Shown here piece after piece: positions 1-8,099 of a stretch of DNA of 17,348 nucleotides. Under the pieces are notes generated by a model. That model ran no database searches. It was not told where the DNA came from and saw only the letters and a program-made list of their open reading frames with translations. The translations under genes were made by a program, and so were the position numbers. Within the stretch, counting starts at the first letter, position 1, and every line of letters starts with the position of its first letter. Origin of the DNA: Rhodothermota bacterium (GTDB lineage Bacteria; Hydrogenedentota; Hydrogenedentia; Hydrogenedentales; GCA-2746185); contig VFKU01000215.1 in assembly GCA_009885415.1 (NCBI GenBank), positions 1-17,348 on the forward strand, given 5' to 3'.

Positions 1-314
1 AAGAACGCGAAGACCACGTCCGCCCCGACGAGCCCGAGGTATTCGTGCTCCTTCATGAAGCCTTCATTCCGCGGGCGCGACGCCACCTGGTCTCCGGTGA
101 AGGCCATGTTGCGTATGACGAGATCCTTGTCTGGGTTCGCTTTTTGCAAATAGGTTTCGAGCCAGCCATCGTGCTGCATCCGATCGGGCAGCGCGTTCCC
201 GATGATGGCCACGTGGTCGCCCTCCCCAAACGCAAACTGGGCCATGGCCGCCGGTGCAAGAAGCACCAAAGCGGCGCCGGCCACTACACGCGAAATGCTC
301 AATCCAATTCTCAT
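1..314 (-). CDS. Secreted SGNH-like domain protein, N-terminal fragment (cut by window edge)
   Basis: The frame is open from ATG at 312-314 on the minus strand to the window edge, about 104 residues. It begins with a signal peptide (MRIGLSISRV, then an Ala/Leu core ending near AMA). The mature part has GDHVAIIGNALPDRMQHDGW, then LVIRNMAFTGDQVASRPRNE and GADVVFAF. This block order is typical of the SGNH/GDSL-like N-terminal domain of large planctomycete/verrucomicrobial secreted proteins that often carry PVC-type haem-binding CxxCH modules further on. The block I serine of true GDSL enzymes is not present (GNAL in place of GDS-), as I recall for this family, so hydrolase activity is doubtful. 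An AAAGGA-type ribosome site at 321-326 supports the start. The C-terminal domains lie outside the window, so a haem-binding role is inference only. Confidence 0.8.
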   Translation of the reverse strand, partial: MRIGLSISRVVAGAALVLLAPAAMAQFAFGEGDHVAIIGNALPDRMQHDGWLETYLQKANPDKDLVIRNMAFTGDQVASRPRNEGFMKEHEYLGLVGADVVFAF

Positions 315-685
315 GAAGAATCCTTTCAGCGAGAGACTTTCCACTATACTCAAATATACGGTGCCGAAGGTAAGTCGATATCGGGCGGCGGGAGAATGCA
401 CCCCGCCCCGGGCCGCGAGTAGACTTCCAACCAGAGAAAATCGCGCAGGAGAGACCGATTCAGCTCTGCGTGCGGGGTGCGAAAATATAGGCCGTGCTTG
501 TCCACTATGATTTCCAGCATGGATCTTCGTGATCTAATTACGGGGGCGACCCCGAATTTAACCATTAAGTTTTCCGATGAAGGAACGGCACGGAGTCGTG
601 TGGGTCAAAACCGGTTCGAGATTTGCGATCGAGACAGAGCGATCCCCCTCGGTCTTTCCTTTGAAGAGCGTCTTACGAACGACTG
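315..685. other. Intergenic stretch without a convincing gene
   Basis: Between the SGNH-domain gene and the transposase remnant I see only short overlapping open frames on both strands with no recognisable domain. It contains the leader of the minus-strand gene and a small G/C palindrome (GGGGCGACCCC, near 543-553). The left boundary of the transposon to which the neighbouring pseudogene belonged may lie here, but no terminal inverted repeat matching the other side could be found by eye. Confidence 0.5.
343..348 (-). promoter_or_regulatory. Candidate -10 box (TATAGT) for the SGNH-domain gene
   Basis: On the minus strand TATAGT lies about 28 bases upstream of the ATG at 314, in an AT-rich patch. 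No good -35 box is seen at the usual 16-18 base spacing, so this is a weak candidate. Confidence 0.25.
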
Positions 686-1492
686 CTATGCCGCTTCTCG
701 GTAGTACGACTTGATGAGTCCGCCGAGTTGTTGCCTGCAACGGATGGGGCCGTGGGCTTGCGGCCGGAAACTTTTGTCGAGTACGACATTGCCCATGCCT
801 ATTCCGCGGTGGGGCCTCTCGGAATTGTAGCGGGCGATCCTAGTTCGCAGGATGTAATCGAGTTGGCCGCGACTAAAGCAGACGAAGTATATTGAGACAC
901 TCTCGTTTGAGCGTCCCGATAAACGATTCAGCGAAGGCATTGGCCTTGGGTGTGCGGACCGGCGTACGCAACGGCTGCGCCCCTCCGAGCGCCAGAAGTC
1001 TCTGGCGCGCTCGGCAAACATGGCATCCCGATCCTGAAGGATGAACCGTGGCTGGATCCCATTTTCATCCAGCCACATGGTCGCGTTTCTGGACTGCTGG
1101 ACTACCCACTTCGTGTCGGGATGGTACGTCGCCGGGCTGCAAAAAGTCTTGCGGCTACTGAGATGAATGAAGACCAGTACGTACGCAGTAAACGTGCCTC
1201 GGAGCGTATGGACGGGCTTGGAAAAGAAATCGGTCGCTACGATGGACTCGATGTTCGCGTGGATAAACGTGTTCCACGGGATGCTGGCGACCTTGGCGGC
1301 GGGGTCGGGTCCTGGCTTAATACCCGCCTCCCGCAGAATCTTGCGAATCGTGCTGGCTCCGATCGAGAAGCCAAGTTTCTTGAGTTCGCCAAGGATGCGC
1401 CGATAGCCCCATTGCGCATTCTCGCCCGGAACATGAATCGCCAGACGGCGTAGGGCTTCCAGAATCCGCAGCCGACCCGCACGCTTGCTTTG
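686..1492 (-). pseudogene. Degraded integrase-core (rve) transposase
   Basis: Read on the minus strand, the frame runs from just after a TAA (1493-1495) to TAG at 686-688. It gives HTH-like and DDE-type integrase blocks: NAQWGYRRILGELKKLGFSI, then IVATDFFSKPVHTLRGT (first Asp), PRFILQDRDAMF (second Asp), and near the end YNSERPHRGIGMGNVV and QQLGGLIKSYYREAA. Between about 983 and 887 the frame reads nonsense. The adjacent frame there gives the expected PVRTPKANAFAESFIGTLKR, containing the catalytic Glu. One G is therefore missing in the CCCC run at 980-983 and one base is extra near 884-890. There is no start codon or N-terminal half upstream, so the gene is also 5'-truncated. The family resembles integrase-core transposases of the IS481/IS3 superfamily. 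Exact IS family and terminal repeats could not be assigned. Confidence 0.85.
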
Positions 1493-1536
1493 TTAGGCCA
1501 AAAAAAGAATTTTTCTCCGCAAGGAGCGTGTTGTGG

Positions 1537-1542
1537 TAAAAT
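1537..1542 (+). promoter_or_regulatory. Candidate -10 box (TAAAAT) ahead of the five-gene cluster
   Basis: TAAAAT lies 18 bases upstream of the GTG at 1561 and about 60 bases upstream of the alternative TTG at 1603. The -35 region is only T-rich (TTTTTC near 1510, spacing too long), so the assignment is tentative. If it is real, the TTG start fits better, because the GTG would leave a leader of only about a dozen bases. Confidence 0.25.
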
Positions 1543-1560
1543 CGCATTCGTGTAGGCTAC

Positions 1561-3591
1561 GTGAGTTCGGTGTACCCTTGGGAGAGGGAGTCTTTAATTC
1601 TCTTGTCGAAATCTACCTGGTTTTATGTCGCTACATTGGTTGTGTTCCTCGGCGCTCGTGAAGCGGGAGCGGTCGAGACCATCTCCGGACAGGTCACAAA
1701 CCAGAATACGAGTGCCGCCCTTGTCGGCATTGATATAGACGTATTCGATTCGCTCGGCAACGCCGTGGCGGGGGTCACGGCGACGACAGACGCGGGTGGC
1801 AACTATACCGTGACGTTGCCCGGTCCTGGCACGTACTCTGTGCGTGCCGATGCTTCACCGGCCTCTGGCTTTGCGGACGAGTATTACAGCAATTCCTTTC
1901 TGAAGAGCGGCGCCACGCCGATTGCGGTCAGCACGAACCAGGCCGTCAGCAATATTAATTTCACGTTGTTGCCGGGCTTCACCATTTCCGGCGTAATCAC
2001 GAGTCTATCGGTGCCGCTGTTGAATATCGACGTCGATATTTTTTACAGCACCGGCGAGTTATTGGGAAGTTACAACGCCACCTCGCTCACGGGTGGCGCT
2101 TACACGATCGGCGCCTTGCCGCCGGGCAGCTATATCATTCGCGCGGACCCGGATCCGGCCTTGGGCCAGTTCTATCAGCGGACCTACTACAACGGAGCGG
2201 CGGACATTGCGACCGCGACGCTGGTAACGATTATCGGTTCCAACGTCACGGGCATCAACATCGACGTCGCGCCGGGCGGGACGATCGCGGGCACGGTGCG
2301 GACGGCGGTGGGCCTTACTCCGATCGCCGGGATCGACCTCGACCTTTACGACCTTGCCGGGAACCGCGTGAACGTGAACGCGTCGACGGATGTAAACGGG
2401 GCCTATGTGATCGGGCCGGTGCCGGCGGGCAATTATGTGTTGCGCGCCGATCCGACAATCGTGCAGGGGTACGCACGGACCTATCACCCCAACGCCGCCC
2501 ACTTTGCGGACGCGACCCCCATTGCGGTGACGCTCGGCCAGCAGACCGGCGGCAAAGACTTCGCGCTGGGCGCGGGCGGGACGATCAGCGGGACCATTAC
2601 GGTGCAGGGATCGGGCACTCCCTTGGTGGGCATCGACCTTGACGTATTCGATTCCTTGGGCCGATTGACCGACTTCAATGCGTCCTCGGGGGCGGGAGGG
2701 ACGTACCAGCTCGGGCCGATTCCGGCGGGGCAATACTACGTTCGCGCGAACCCGACCTTTGCCCAAGGCTATGCGGACGAGTTCTACAATGACAAGATTG
2801 ATATCGCCTTCGCGAATCCGGTCAGCGTCGCGGCCGCCGGCAACACCGCGAACATCAACTTCGCGCTCGTCCTCGCGGGAGTCATCACGGGCACCGTCCG
2901 GAATTCGCTGGCCCAGCCGATCGCGGGCATCGACCTGGACATCTTCGACGCCACGAGCGGCCTTCGCCTGCGCCGCGGGGCCACCAGCGCCGCAAACGGG
3001 ACCTATCAACTTGATCGGCTCGCGCCCGGCACCTATTTTGTCCGCGCGGACCCGACTGCGGTGCAGGCTTACGCGATGCAGTATTACAACGGCAAAACGA
3101 CGCAGTTCACGGCTGACATAATCACGGTGTCAACTGCGACGACCACATCTCTGATCGACTTTTCGCTTTCCAACGGCGGGACCATCAGTGGAAATGTGAT
3201 GGAGGCCGTTCTCGGGATTCCGATCGTCAATATGGACATCGACATCTACGACGCGAACACGCTGGTCAAACTTGTGCAGTCGACGGTGACGAATGCGCAG
3301 GGCAATTACACCCTGACGAACCTCCCGCCGGGGCAGTACTTTGTCGCCGTCGACCCGATTGCGGGCCAGCCCTACTTTGCTGAGTATTATGATGGGGTGC
3401 CGACATCGGCCACCGCGACGGTGATCAACGTGTCGACAGGCGGCAATGTGACCAATATCGATTTCCTGATGGACATCGACCAGGCGCAGGTTTCGGCCGG
3501 CCGGGCAACGATGCAGCTACTGCTCGCCCTGTGTCTCATCGTGGCGGGGTACGCAGCGCTCCGGCGAGCGAGGAGATCGCGCAGCGCATGA
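1561..3591 (+). CDS. Six-repeat Cna-B/carboxypeptidase-regulatory-like surface protein with C-terminal membrane tail
   Basis: 676 residues. A hydrophobic export signal (about residues 20-32, ending near GAREAGA) precedes six tandem beta-sandwich-type repeats at residues 40-140, 141-240, 241-340, 341-440, 441-540 and 541-640. Each opens with TISG-like residues and has a GID(I/L)D(V/L)(F/Y)D strand, a GxYxxxxLPPGxY turn and an ADP...YYNG segment, as in carboxypeptidase regulatory-like domains of surface proteins. Residues 650-667 form one hydrophobic helix followed by RRARRSRSA, a tail like those of sorted or membrane-anchored proteins, but no PEP, LPxTG or IPTL signature is present. The start is uncertain: GTG at 1561 has no good ribosome site. 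TTG at 1603 follows a GGGAGAGGGAG tract and gives a compact signal peptide beginning SKSTWFYVA. It is first in the cluster. It probably acts as an adhesin or structural envelope protein; this is inferred from architecture only. Confidence 0.85.
   Translation: MSSVYPWERESLILLSKSTWFYVATLVVFLGAREAGAVETISGQVTNQNTSAALVGIDIDVFDSLGNAVAGVTATTDAGGNYTVTLPGPGTYSVRADASPASGFADEYYSNSFLKSGATPIAVSTNQAVSNINFTLLPGFTISGVITSLSVPLLNIDVDIFYSTGELLGSYNATSLTGGAYTIGALPPGSYIIRADPDPALGQFYQRTYYNGAADIATATLVTIIGSNVTGINIDVAPGGTIAGTVRTAVGLTPIAGIDLDLYDLAGNRVNVNASTDVNGAYVIGPVPAGNYVLRADPTIVQGYARTYHPNAAHFADATPIAVTLGQQTGGKDFALGAGGTISGTITVQGSGTPLVGIDLDVFDSLGRLTDFNASSGAGGTYQLGPIPAGQYYVRANPTFAQGYADEFYNDKIDIAFANPVSVAAAGNTANINFALVLAGVITGTVRNSLAQPIAGIDLDIFDATSGLRLRRGATSAANGTYQLDRLAPGTYFVRADPTAVQAYAMQYYNGKTTQFTADIITVSTATTTSLIDFSLSNGGTISGNVMEAVLGIPIVNMDIDIYDANTLVKLVQSTVTNAQGNYTLTNLPPGQYFVAVDPIAGQPYFAEYYDGVPTSATATVINVSTGGNVTNIDFLMDIDQAQVSAGRATMQLLLALCLIVAGYAALRRARRSRSA
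1678..3480 (+). repeat. Six tandem 300-bp coding repeats
   Basis: The repeats within the surface protein start at about 1678, 1981, 2281, 2581, 2881 and 3181. Repeats 2-6 keep an exact 100-codon register with no indel in total length. The copies are diverged at the DNA level but share strongly conserved blocks such as the ATCGACCTCGAC-type segment (GIDLD). Confidence 0.8.
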
Positions 3592-3613
3592 GTGGACGCG
3601 TTTGACGCACCCG

Positions 3614-5209
3614 ATGAAGCTGTTCAAAAACTTCGGCAAGATCGAAATCGCCATTGCATTGGCGATTTCCGCGGCCACGGCGGGCGTGATCTTTTACAAG
3701 ATTCAGGTGCTCGATTACACCATCGCCGCCGTGCGTCCTGAGGACGGCTACTTCGTGCGGCTCACGATGAACGTGCGCGGCAACGGACGGCCGCTGTCGG
3801 TGCGCGTGACGCTGCCGCTCCAGAGCGAGCGGCAATCGATCAAGAGCGAGCGCGAGTCCTCCGGCGGCCGATTTACCTACACGATTTCTCCGGGGCGCAT
3901 CGGCCAATGGCGCGCGCCCGACTTTTCCGGCGATCAGAACATCACCTACAGCTTCTTCGCGCAGACCCAGGCCCGGACCTACACGCTTCCGGAAGGGGTA
4001 CCCATTCCAGACTCGTATTCCGACGATATAGTGAAACACCTTTTGGACGAAGAGCGTATCCAGTCCAAAGCGCCCGAGATCGTCGCCAAGGCGCTGGAAC
4101 TGGCGCCCGCCGGTACGGACCTGAGCACCACGCTCAAGAACATCTACAACTACTGCTACACGCAGGTAAAATTCCTCGAAGTGCGCGGCACGACGGACGC
4201 GATCACCGCGCTCAAACTGGGCGAGGCGTCGTGTAACGGCAAGAACCGGCTCATGGTCGCCCTGCTTCGTGCGCGAGGGATTCCAGCGCGCATGGCCAAC
4301 GGGCTAATCCTGGAATCGAATCGAAAGCGCACGACCCACGCCTGGACCATCGCGTATGTGAATGAAGAATGGGTCCCCTTCTGTCCGACCAACGGCCATT
4401 TCGCGGAAATTCCGGAGCAGTATCTCGAACTGGCGAAGGGAGACGTGGCGGTGTTCACGCATTCGCCCAACATCGGCTTCGACTGGCGGTTTGTAATTCA
4501 GCGGCAACTCAGCAACGAAGAAGAAGTCGTCTATTCCAACATTTCAAACCCGCTCAACATTCTGCACGCGTGGACGACCCTCAAGGACTACCACATTTCG
4601 CTCCAACTGATCATGATCGTGCTGATGGTGCCGATCGGCGCGACCGTCGTAGCGCTGTGCCGCAACGTAATCGGCCTGCTTCCCTTCGGCACCTTCATGC
4701 CGGCGCTGATCGCCGTTTCTTTCCGGGACACGGGACTCGTCGTTGGTGCGGCCTTCTTTCTCGCGGTCATCCTGATTGCAACGGCCGTCAATGTGGCGCT
4801 GATGCGCCTCCGTTTGCTGCATATCCCGCGCCTGGTCATCATCATCTCGGTCGTAGTGATGTCGATCACGCTCCTGGCGCTGGCCGCGATGCGCTACGGG
4901 ATCACCGAGGCCGCCGGCGTGAGTCTTTTTCCGATGGCCATCCTGTCGCTTACATCCGAGCGTTTCTCGCAGGTCCTCCTGCAAGAAGATTGGAAGGCCG
5001 CCGGAAAACGAATGATCGCCACCTTCGTCGTGGCGGGGCTATGTTATGGCGTGTACAACATCAAGCCCCTGCAAACGGCGTTGATCGCGTTTCCCGAACT
5101 TCTTTTTGTAAATATATCGATCAACCTTATCCTGGGGTCCTGGACGGGGATGCGGCTGACCGAATACCTGCGGTTCCGCGACCTGGCGACGATCGACGAC
5201 GGGAACTGA
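3614..5209 (+). CDS. Transglutaminase-like domain fused to seven membrane helices
   Basis: 531 residues from ATG 3614; an in-frame TTG at 3602 would add four. Residues 11-29 form a membrane anchor. Residues 35-320 form a periplasmic part holding a transglutaminase-like core: EASCNGKNRLMVALLRARGI (Cys207), RTTHAW (His242) and EEWVPFCPTNG. Residues 330-510 contain about six further hydrophobic segments with the hallmark strings LLPFGTFMPALIA and SLFPMAILSLTSERFS. This matches the 'inactive transglutaminase fused to 7 TM helices' family, which is typically adjacent to an alpha-L-glutamate-ligase-like ATP-grasp gene, as it is here (4-base gap). The Asp of the usual Cys-His-Asp triad is replaced by Cys257, while Cys and His are kept. 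The family is thought to be catalytically inactive and to bind or transfer a peptide-like product at the inner membrane; its precise role is unknown. It starts 22 bases after the repeat-protein stop. Confidence 0.9.
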   Translation: MKLFKNFGKIEIAIALAISAATAGVIFYKIQVLDYTIAAVRPEDGYFVRLTMNVRGNGRPLSVRVTLPLQSERQSIKSERESSGGRFTYTISPGRIGQWRAPDFSGDQNITYSFFAQTQARTYTLPEGVPIPDSYSDDIVKHLLDEERIQSKAPEIVAKALELAPAGTDLSTTLKNIYNYCYTQVKFLEVRGTTDAITALKLGEASCNGKNRLMVALLRARGIPARMANGLILESNRKRTTHAWTIAYVNEEWVPFCPTNGHFAEIPEQYLELAKGDVAVFTHSPNIGFDWRFVIQRQLSNEEEVVYSNISNPLNILHAWTTLKDYHISLQLIMIVLMVPIGATVVALCRNVIGLLPFGTFMPALIAVSFRDTGLVVGAAFFLAVILIATAVNVALMRLRLLHIPRLVIIISVVVMSITLLALAAMRYGITEAAGVSLFPMAILSLTSERFSQVLLQEDWKAAGKRMIATFVVAGLCYGVYNIKPLQTALIAFPELLFVNISINLILGSWTGMRLTEYLRFRDLATIDDGN

Positions 5210-5213
5210 GCGG

Positions 5214-6092
5214 ATGAGCGGCCCCAGCGCATTCGGCGGCGTGGTCGGGATGAACCGGCGAAATCGCGATTTCGTATTGCGCTGCAACCGCCGCCCGGCG
5301 ATAGCGATGGCCAAGGACAAGATTGCCTCCAAAGCGGCGATGGCGGCCGAAGGGATACCTACGCCCCGCCTCATCGCGACGCTGCACGCTGCCGCCGCGC
5401 TCGACCGTGTCTATCCCGCGCTCGTCCGGGAGGAGTCCGGATTCGTGGTGAAACCGTGTCACGGGGCGCAGGGCCGGGGCATCCAGATTTTTCTGCGAGC
5501 GCTGCCGGAGGGGACCTTGCTCCCGTTTCACGGCGACCCGATCACCTCGCGCGAGTTTCAGTTTTCGCTCGCCTCAATCATCAGCGGGGAATATTCTTCC
5601 GGCGTACCGGAGGAGACCGTGTTGTTCGAGGAGCGAATCCGGCTCAGCACGGCCTGGGTGTATCGGGACCTTCCGGGTCCGCCCGACATGCGCGTCATCG
5701 TGTATGAGGGGCGCGCCGTCATGGCGATGCTTCGCGTGCCGACCGTGGCGTCGGGAGGCCGGGCGAACCTTCACCAAGGGGGGGTCGGCGCGGGGATCGA
5801 TCTTGCGGCGGGCGTCATTACGCACGCGGTATGGAAAGGGCGGCGCGCCACGCACCATCCCGACACCGGCGAAGAATTGACCGGCCGCCCGGTCCAGCAC
5901 CTGCAGGAGTGCGTCGTTCTCGCAGAGCGCTGCCGCCGGGCCGTTCCGCTGGGATACATGGGCGTCGATCTCATGCTCGACGCACAGGCCGGTCCGGTGG
6001 TGATCGAGGTGAACTCGCATCCCGGGCTGGCGATCCAGCTCGCCAATGGCCACGGACTGCGGCCCGCCTTGGCGCAAGTTGCGGCGGAGTGA
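5214..6092 (+). CDS. Alpha-L-glutamate ligase-like ATP-grasp protein
   Basis: 292 residues. The ATP-grasp fold shows the nucleotide-binding loop FVVKPCHGAQGRGI (77-90), the conserved FEERI (138-142), DMRVIVYEGRAVMAM (158-172), the signature GRANLHQGGVGAGID (182-196), MGVDLMLD (249-256) and the metal-binding VIEVNSHPGLAIQ (263-275, Glu265 and Asn267). The order, length and NLHQG block match the RimK-related glutamate-ligase-like family (the sugar-transfer-associated ATP-grasp clan), which pairs with the transglutaminase-7TM gene. It should form an amide or similar bond from a carboxylate, ATP and an amine. The real substrates are unknown. There is no signal peptide, so it is cytoplasmic. It is separated from its neighbours by 4 bases on each side, indicating co-transcription. 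No key residue appears to be missing. Confidence 0.92.
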   Translation: MSGPSAFGGVVGMNRRNRDFVLRCNRRPAIAMAKDKIASKAAMAAEGIPTPRLIATLHAAAALDRVYPALVREESGFVVKPCHGAQGRGIQIFLRALPEGTLLPFHGDPITSREFQFSLASIISGEYSSGVPEETVLFEERIRLSTAWVYRDLPGPPDMRVIVYEGRAVMAMLRVPTVASGGRANLHQGGVGAGIDLAAGVITHAVWKGRRATHHPDTGEELTGRPVQHLQECVVLAERCRRAVPLGYMGVDLMLDAQAGPVVIEVNSHPGLAIQLANGHGLRPALAQVAAE

Positions 6093-6096
6093 ATCG

Positions 6097-8079
6097 ATGA
6101 TGATGCGCCGGAAACTCGTCAACGTCCTCGCGATTCTCGGAGTGCTATTCGCCGGGTGCACGCGGCCGCCGGAGTCTGCGTCTACACGCGATGCGGCGCC
6201 GCGCGTAACAGGCGATTCCGCCCCCGCTCCCGCGGTCGCTGCGGAACCGACGGGCGGAGCCATGGGAGCGGCCGCCACGGACGACGCCGACTACCAACGC
6301 GCGCAGGACGCGATGAATCGTGGAGACCACGCAGAAGCGGAGCGGCTGCTGACGGAATTGACCGCTCGAAAAGGGACCGTGGCCGCGTACTGGAACGATC
6401 TAGGCATTACGCGTATGCAAACGGACGCGCTCGACAAAGCGCGATCGGCCTTCGAGGAAGCGCTCAAGCGGGACGCAAAGTATTTTAAGGCGGCGTTCAA
6501 TCTCGGACTTCTCGAAGCGCGCGCCGGACGCGACGCCGAATCCGAGCAGGCCTACAAGCAGGCGCTCGCGCTCAATCCGGCGTATCCGGAGGCGCACTTC
6601 AATCTGGCGTTGCTCTTCCAGCGCGCCGGACGCATGGACGAAGCCGCCACGCAATATACCGAAGCCGTCAAAGCGAGCCGGGCGGACTGGCTCTACAAGG
6701 CGCACTACAACCTGGGGCTGATCGCGGCCGGGAAGCACGATTGGAAATCCGCCGCCAAACATTACGGCGACGCGGCGAAACTAAACGTCGGGTTCGCGTC
6801 GGCGCACCTCAATCTCGGGGCCGTTTATTCGGAGCTGGGCGAGTTTGAAAAGGCGAAAGCCTCGCTGACCCGCGCGGGTAATCTCGACCCGGCGGACGCT
6901 CGCGTGCCCTGGAATCTGGGCCTCCTCGCGCTGAAACAGGAGGGCCGCGAGGCGGCGACGCCCTACTTCGAGAAAGCGCTGGCGCTCGATCCGAAATTTT
7001 CGCCGGCCGTGTTTAACGTGGGGCTGGCGGCCTACCACGCGAAGGACCTCGAAAAAGCGGCCGGCCTCTTCGAGCGCGCGGTGCAGGCGGACCCGGGTTA
7101 CGCGCAGGCCTGGTACATGCTCGGCAAAGTCGCGTCTGCGCGCGAGGACGATATGCACGCGGCGGAGGCCTACGCCAAGGCCTATGCGATCGATCCGGGC
7201 TACGCCGAGGCCGGGTTCAACTACGCACTCGCGCTCGATCGGCAGGGCCAGGCGGCGAAGGCCGTCGAGGTCTATCGTAAACTGGCGGCGCTGGAGCCTC
7301 CGCACCCCGAGGCCAGTTACAACCTCGGGCTGTACGAAATCAAGCAGAAAAATTTGTCCAGCGCGATCGATGCGTTTCGCCGGGCGCTGCAAGCCAACCC
7401 CGAGTACGAGTCCGCGCGATACAACCTTGGCCTGGCCCTCCTGAGGGCGGAGAAATTTTTCGACGCGGGCGACGAATTCGAACGCGTTGCGAAGCAGAAC
7501 CCGAAAAATTTCTCTGCCTGGTTTAACCTGGGCATCGCGCGCGCACGCTCCGAGAACTACGCGAAGGCGGAGCCGGCGATGCGGCGGGCATTTGAACTCG
7601 ACCCAGCTCACGACAAGGCGGCGGTCTACCTCGCCCGCTATCTCGCCAAACTCGGGCGGGAGAAGGAGGCCGTCGCCATATATGTAGCGGCGGAAAAGGC
7701 GGGTATCGCCGACGCCGACGTTTGTCGAGAGGCTGCGTCATGGTATGTGGATCAGAAGTACTACATATCGGCTGCGCGCGCCTATGCCACGGCGGCGCGC
7801 CTCGATCCGACCGCGACGACGTACTACAATCTTGGATTGGCGCTACGCCGGCTTGATCGCTTGGAAGAAGCGGGCGAAGCCTACCGCAAGGCGACGGAAC
7901 TTAAGCCGGACTACGCCAAAGCCTGGCTGAATCTGGGGTATATCCGGATGTACTTGAAAGACTATGAGGCTGCGGAGTCGCACTTCCGAAAAGCATTGAC
8001 GCTGCAACCCGATTACAGTAAGGCAAAAGAGGCTCTCGTGGATCTAGACGCCGCCCGCAAAAACTCGAAGGTCGAGTGA
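6097..8079 (+). CDS. TPR-repeat lipoprotein
   Basis: 660 residues. ATG 6097 is preceded by GGAG (6086-6089) inside the end of the ATP-grasp gene; two more ATGs follow at 6100 and 6103. The N-terminus RRKLVNVLAILGVLFAGC is a lipoprotein signal with the lipid-bearing Cys at residue 21, followed by a Pro/Ala/Ser-rich linker to about residue 63. The rest is about 17 consecutive 34-residue tetratricopeptide units with the usual W/Y-x-x-LG, A-x-x-x-F/Y and ALxLxPxY pattern. The unit at about residues 515-550 is the most divergent. TPR arrays bind protein partners, so this is probably an envelope scaffold for other products of the cluster. An enzymatic role is unlikely. A fold of this length could also serve a glycan- or secretion-machinery role as in other TPR lipoproteins. 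Confidence 0.9.
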   Translation: MMMRRKLVNVLAILGVLFAGCTRPPESASTRDAAPRVTGDSAPAPAVAAEPTGGAMGAAATDDADYQRAQDAMNRGDHAEAERLLTELTARKGTVAAYWNDLGITRMQTDALDKARSAFEEALKRDAKYFKAAFNLGLLEARAGRDAESEQAYKQALALNPAYPEAHFNLALLFQRAGRMDEAATQYTEAVKASRADWLYKAHYNLGLIAAGKHDWKSAAKHYGDAAKLNVGFASAHLNLGAVYSELGEFEKAKASLTRAGNLDPADARVPWNLGLLALKQEGREAATPYFEKALALDPKFSPAVFNVGLAAYHAKDLEKAAGLFERAVQADPGYAQAWYMLGKVASAREDDMHAAEAYAKAYAIDPGYAEAGFNYALALDRQGQAAKAVEVYRKLAALEPPHPEASYNLGLYEIKQKNLSSAIDAFRRALQANPEYESARYNLGLALLRAEKFFDAGDEFERVAKQNPKNFSAWFNLGIARARSENYAKAEPAMRRAFELDPAHDKAAVYLARYLAKLGREKEAVAIYVAAEKAGIADADVCREAASWYVDQKYYISAARAYATAARLDPTATTYYNLGLALRRLDRLEEAGEAYRKATELKPDYAKAWLNLGYIRMYLKDYEAAESHFRKALTLQPDYSKAKEALVDLDAARKNSKVE

Positions 8080-8084
8080 GGGTG

Positions 8085-8092
8085 GGAAGGAG
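8085..8092 (+). promoter_or_regulatory. Strong ribosome binding site that sets the start at 8100
   Basis: GGAAGGAG followed by a 7-base spacer points to ATG 8100. The same frame is open from GTG 8076, which overlaps the TPR stop codon, but that start has no comparable site and would spoil the signal peptide. Confidence 0.8.
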
Positions 8093-8099
8093 ATACGGT

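Noticed and set aside
477..704. 75-residue plus-strand frame between the SGNH gene and the transposase
   Set aside because: No domain, overlaps the end of the pseudogene and other short frames on the opposite strand.
2059..3009. 316-residue open frame on the minus strand inside the repeat protein
   Set aside because: It is a mirror of the repeat-protein gene; its composition is Arg/Val/Gly-rich with no domain, and the plus-strand frame has clear repeats and operon context.
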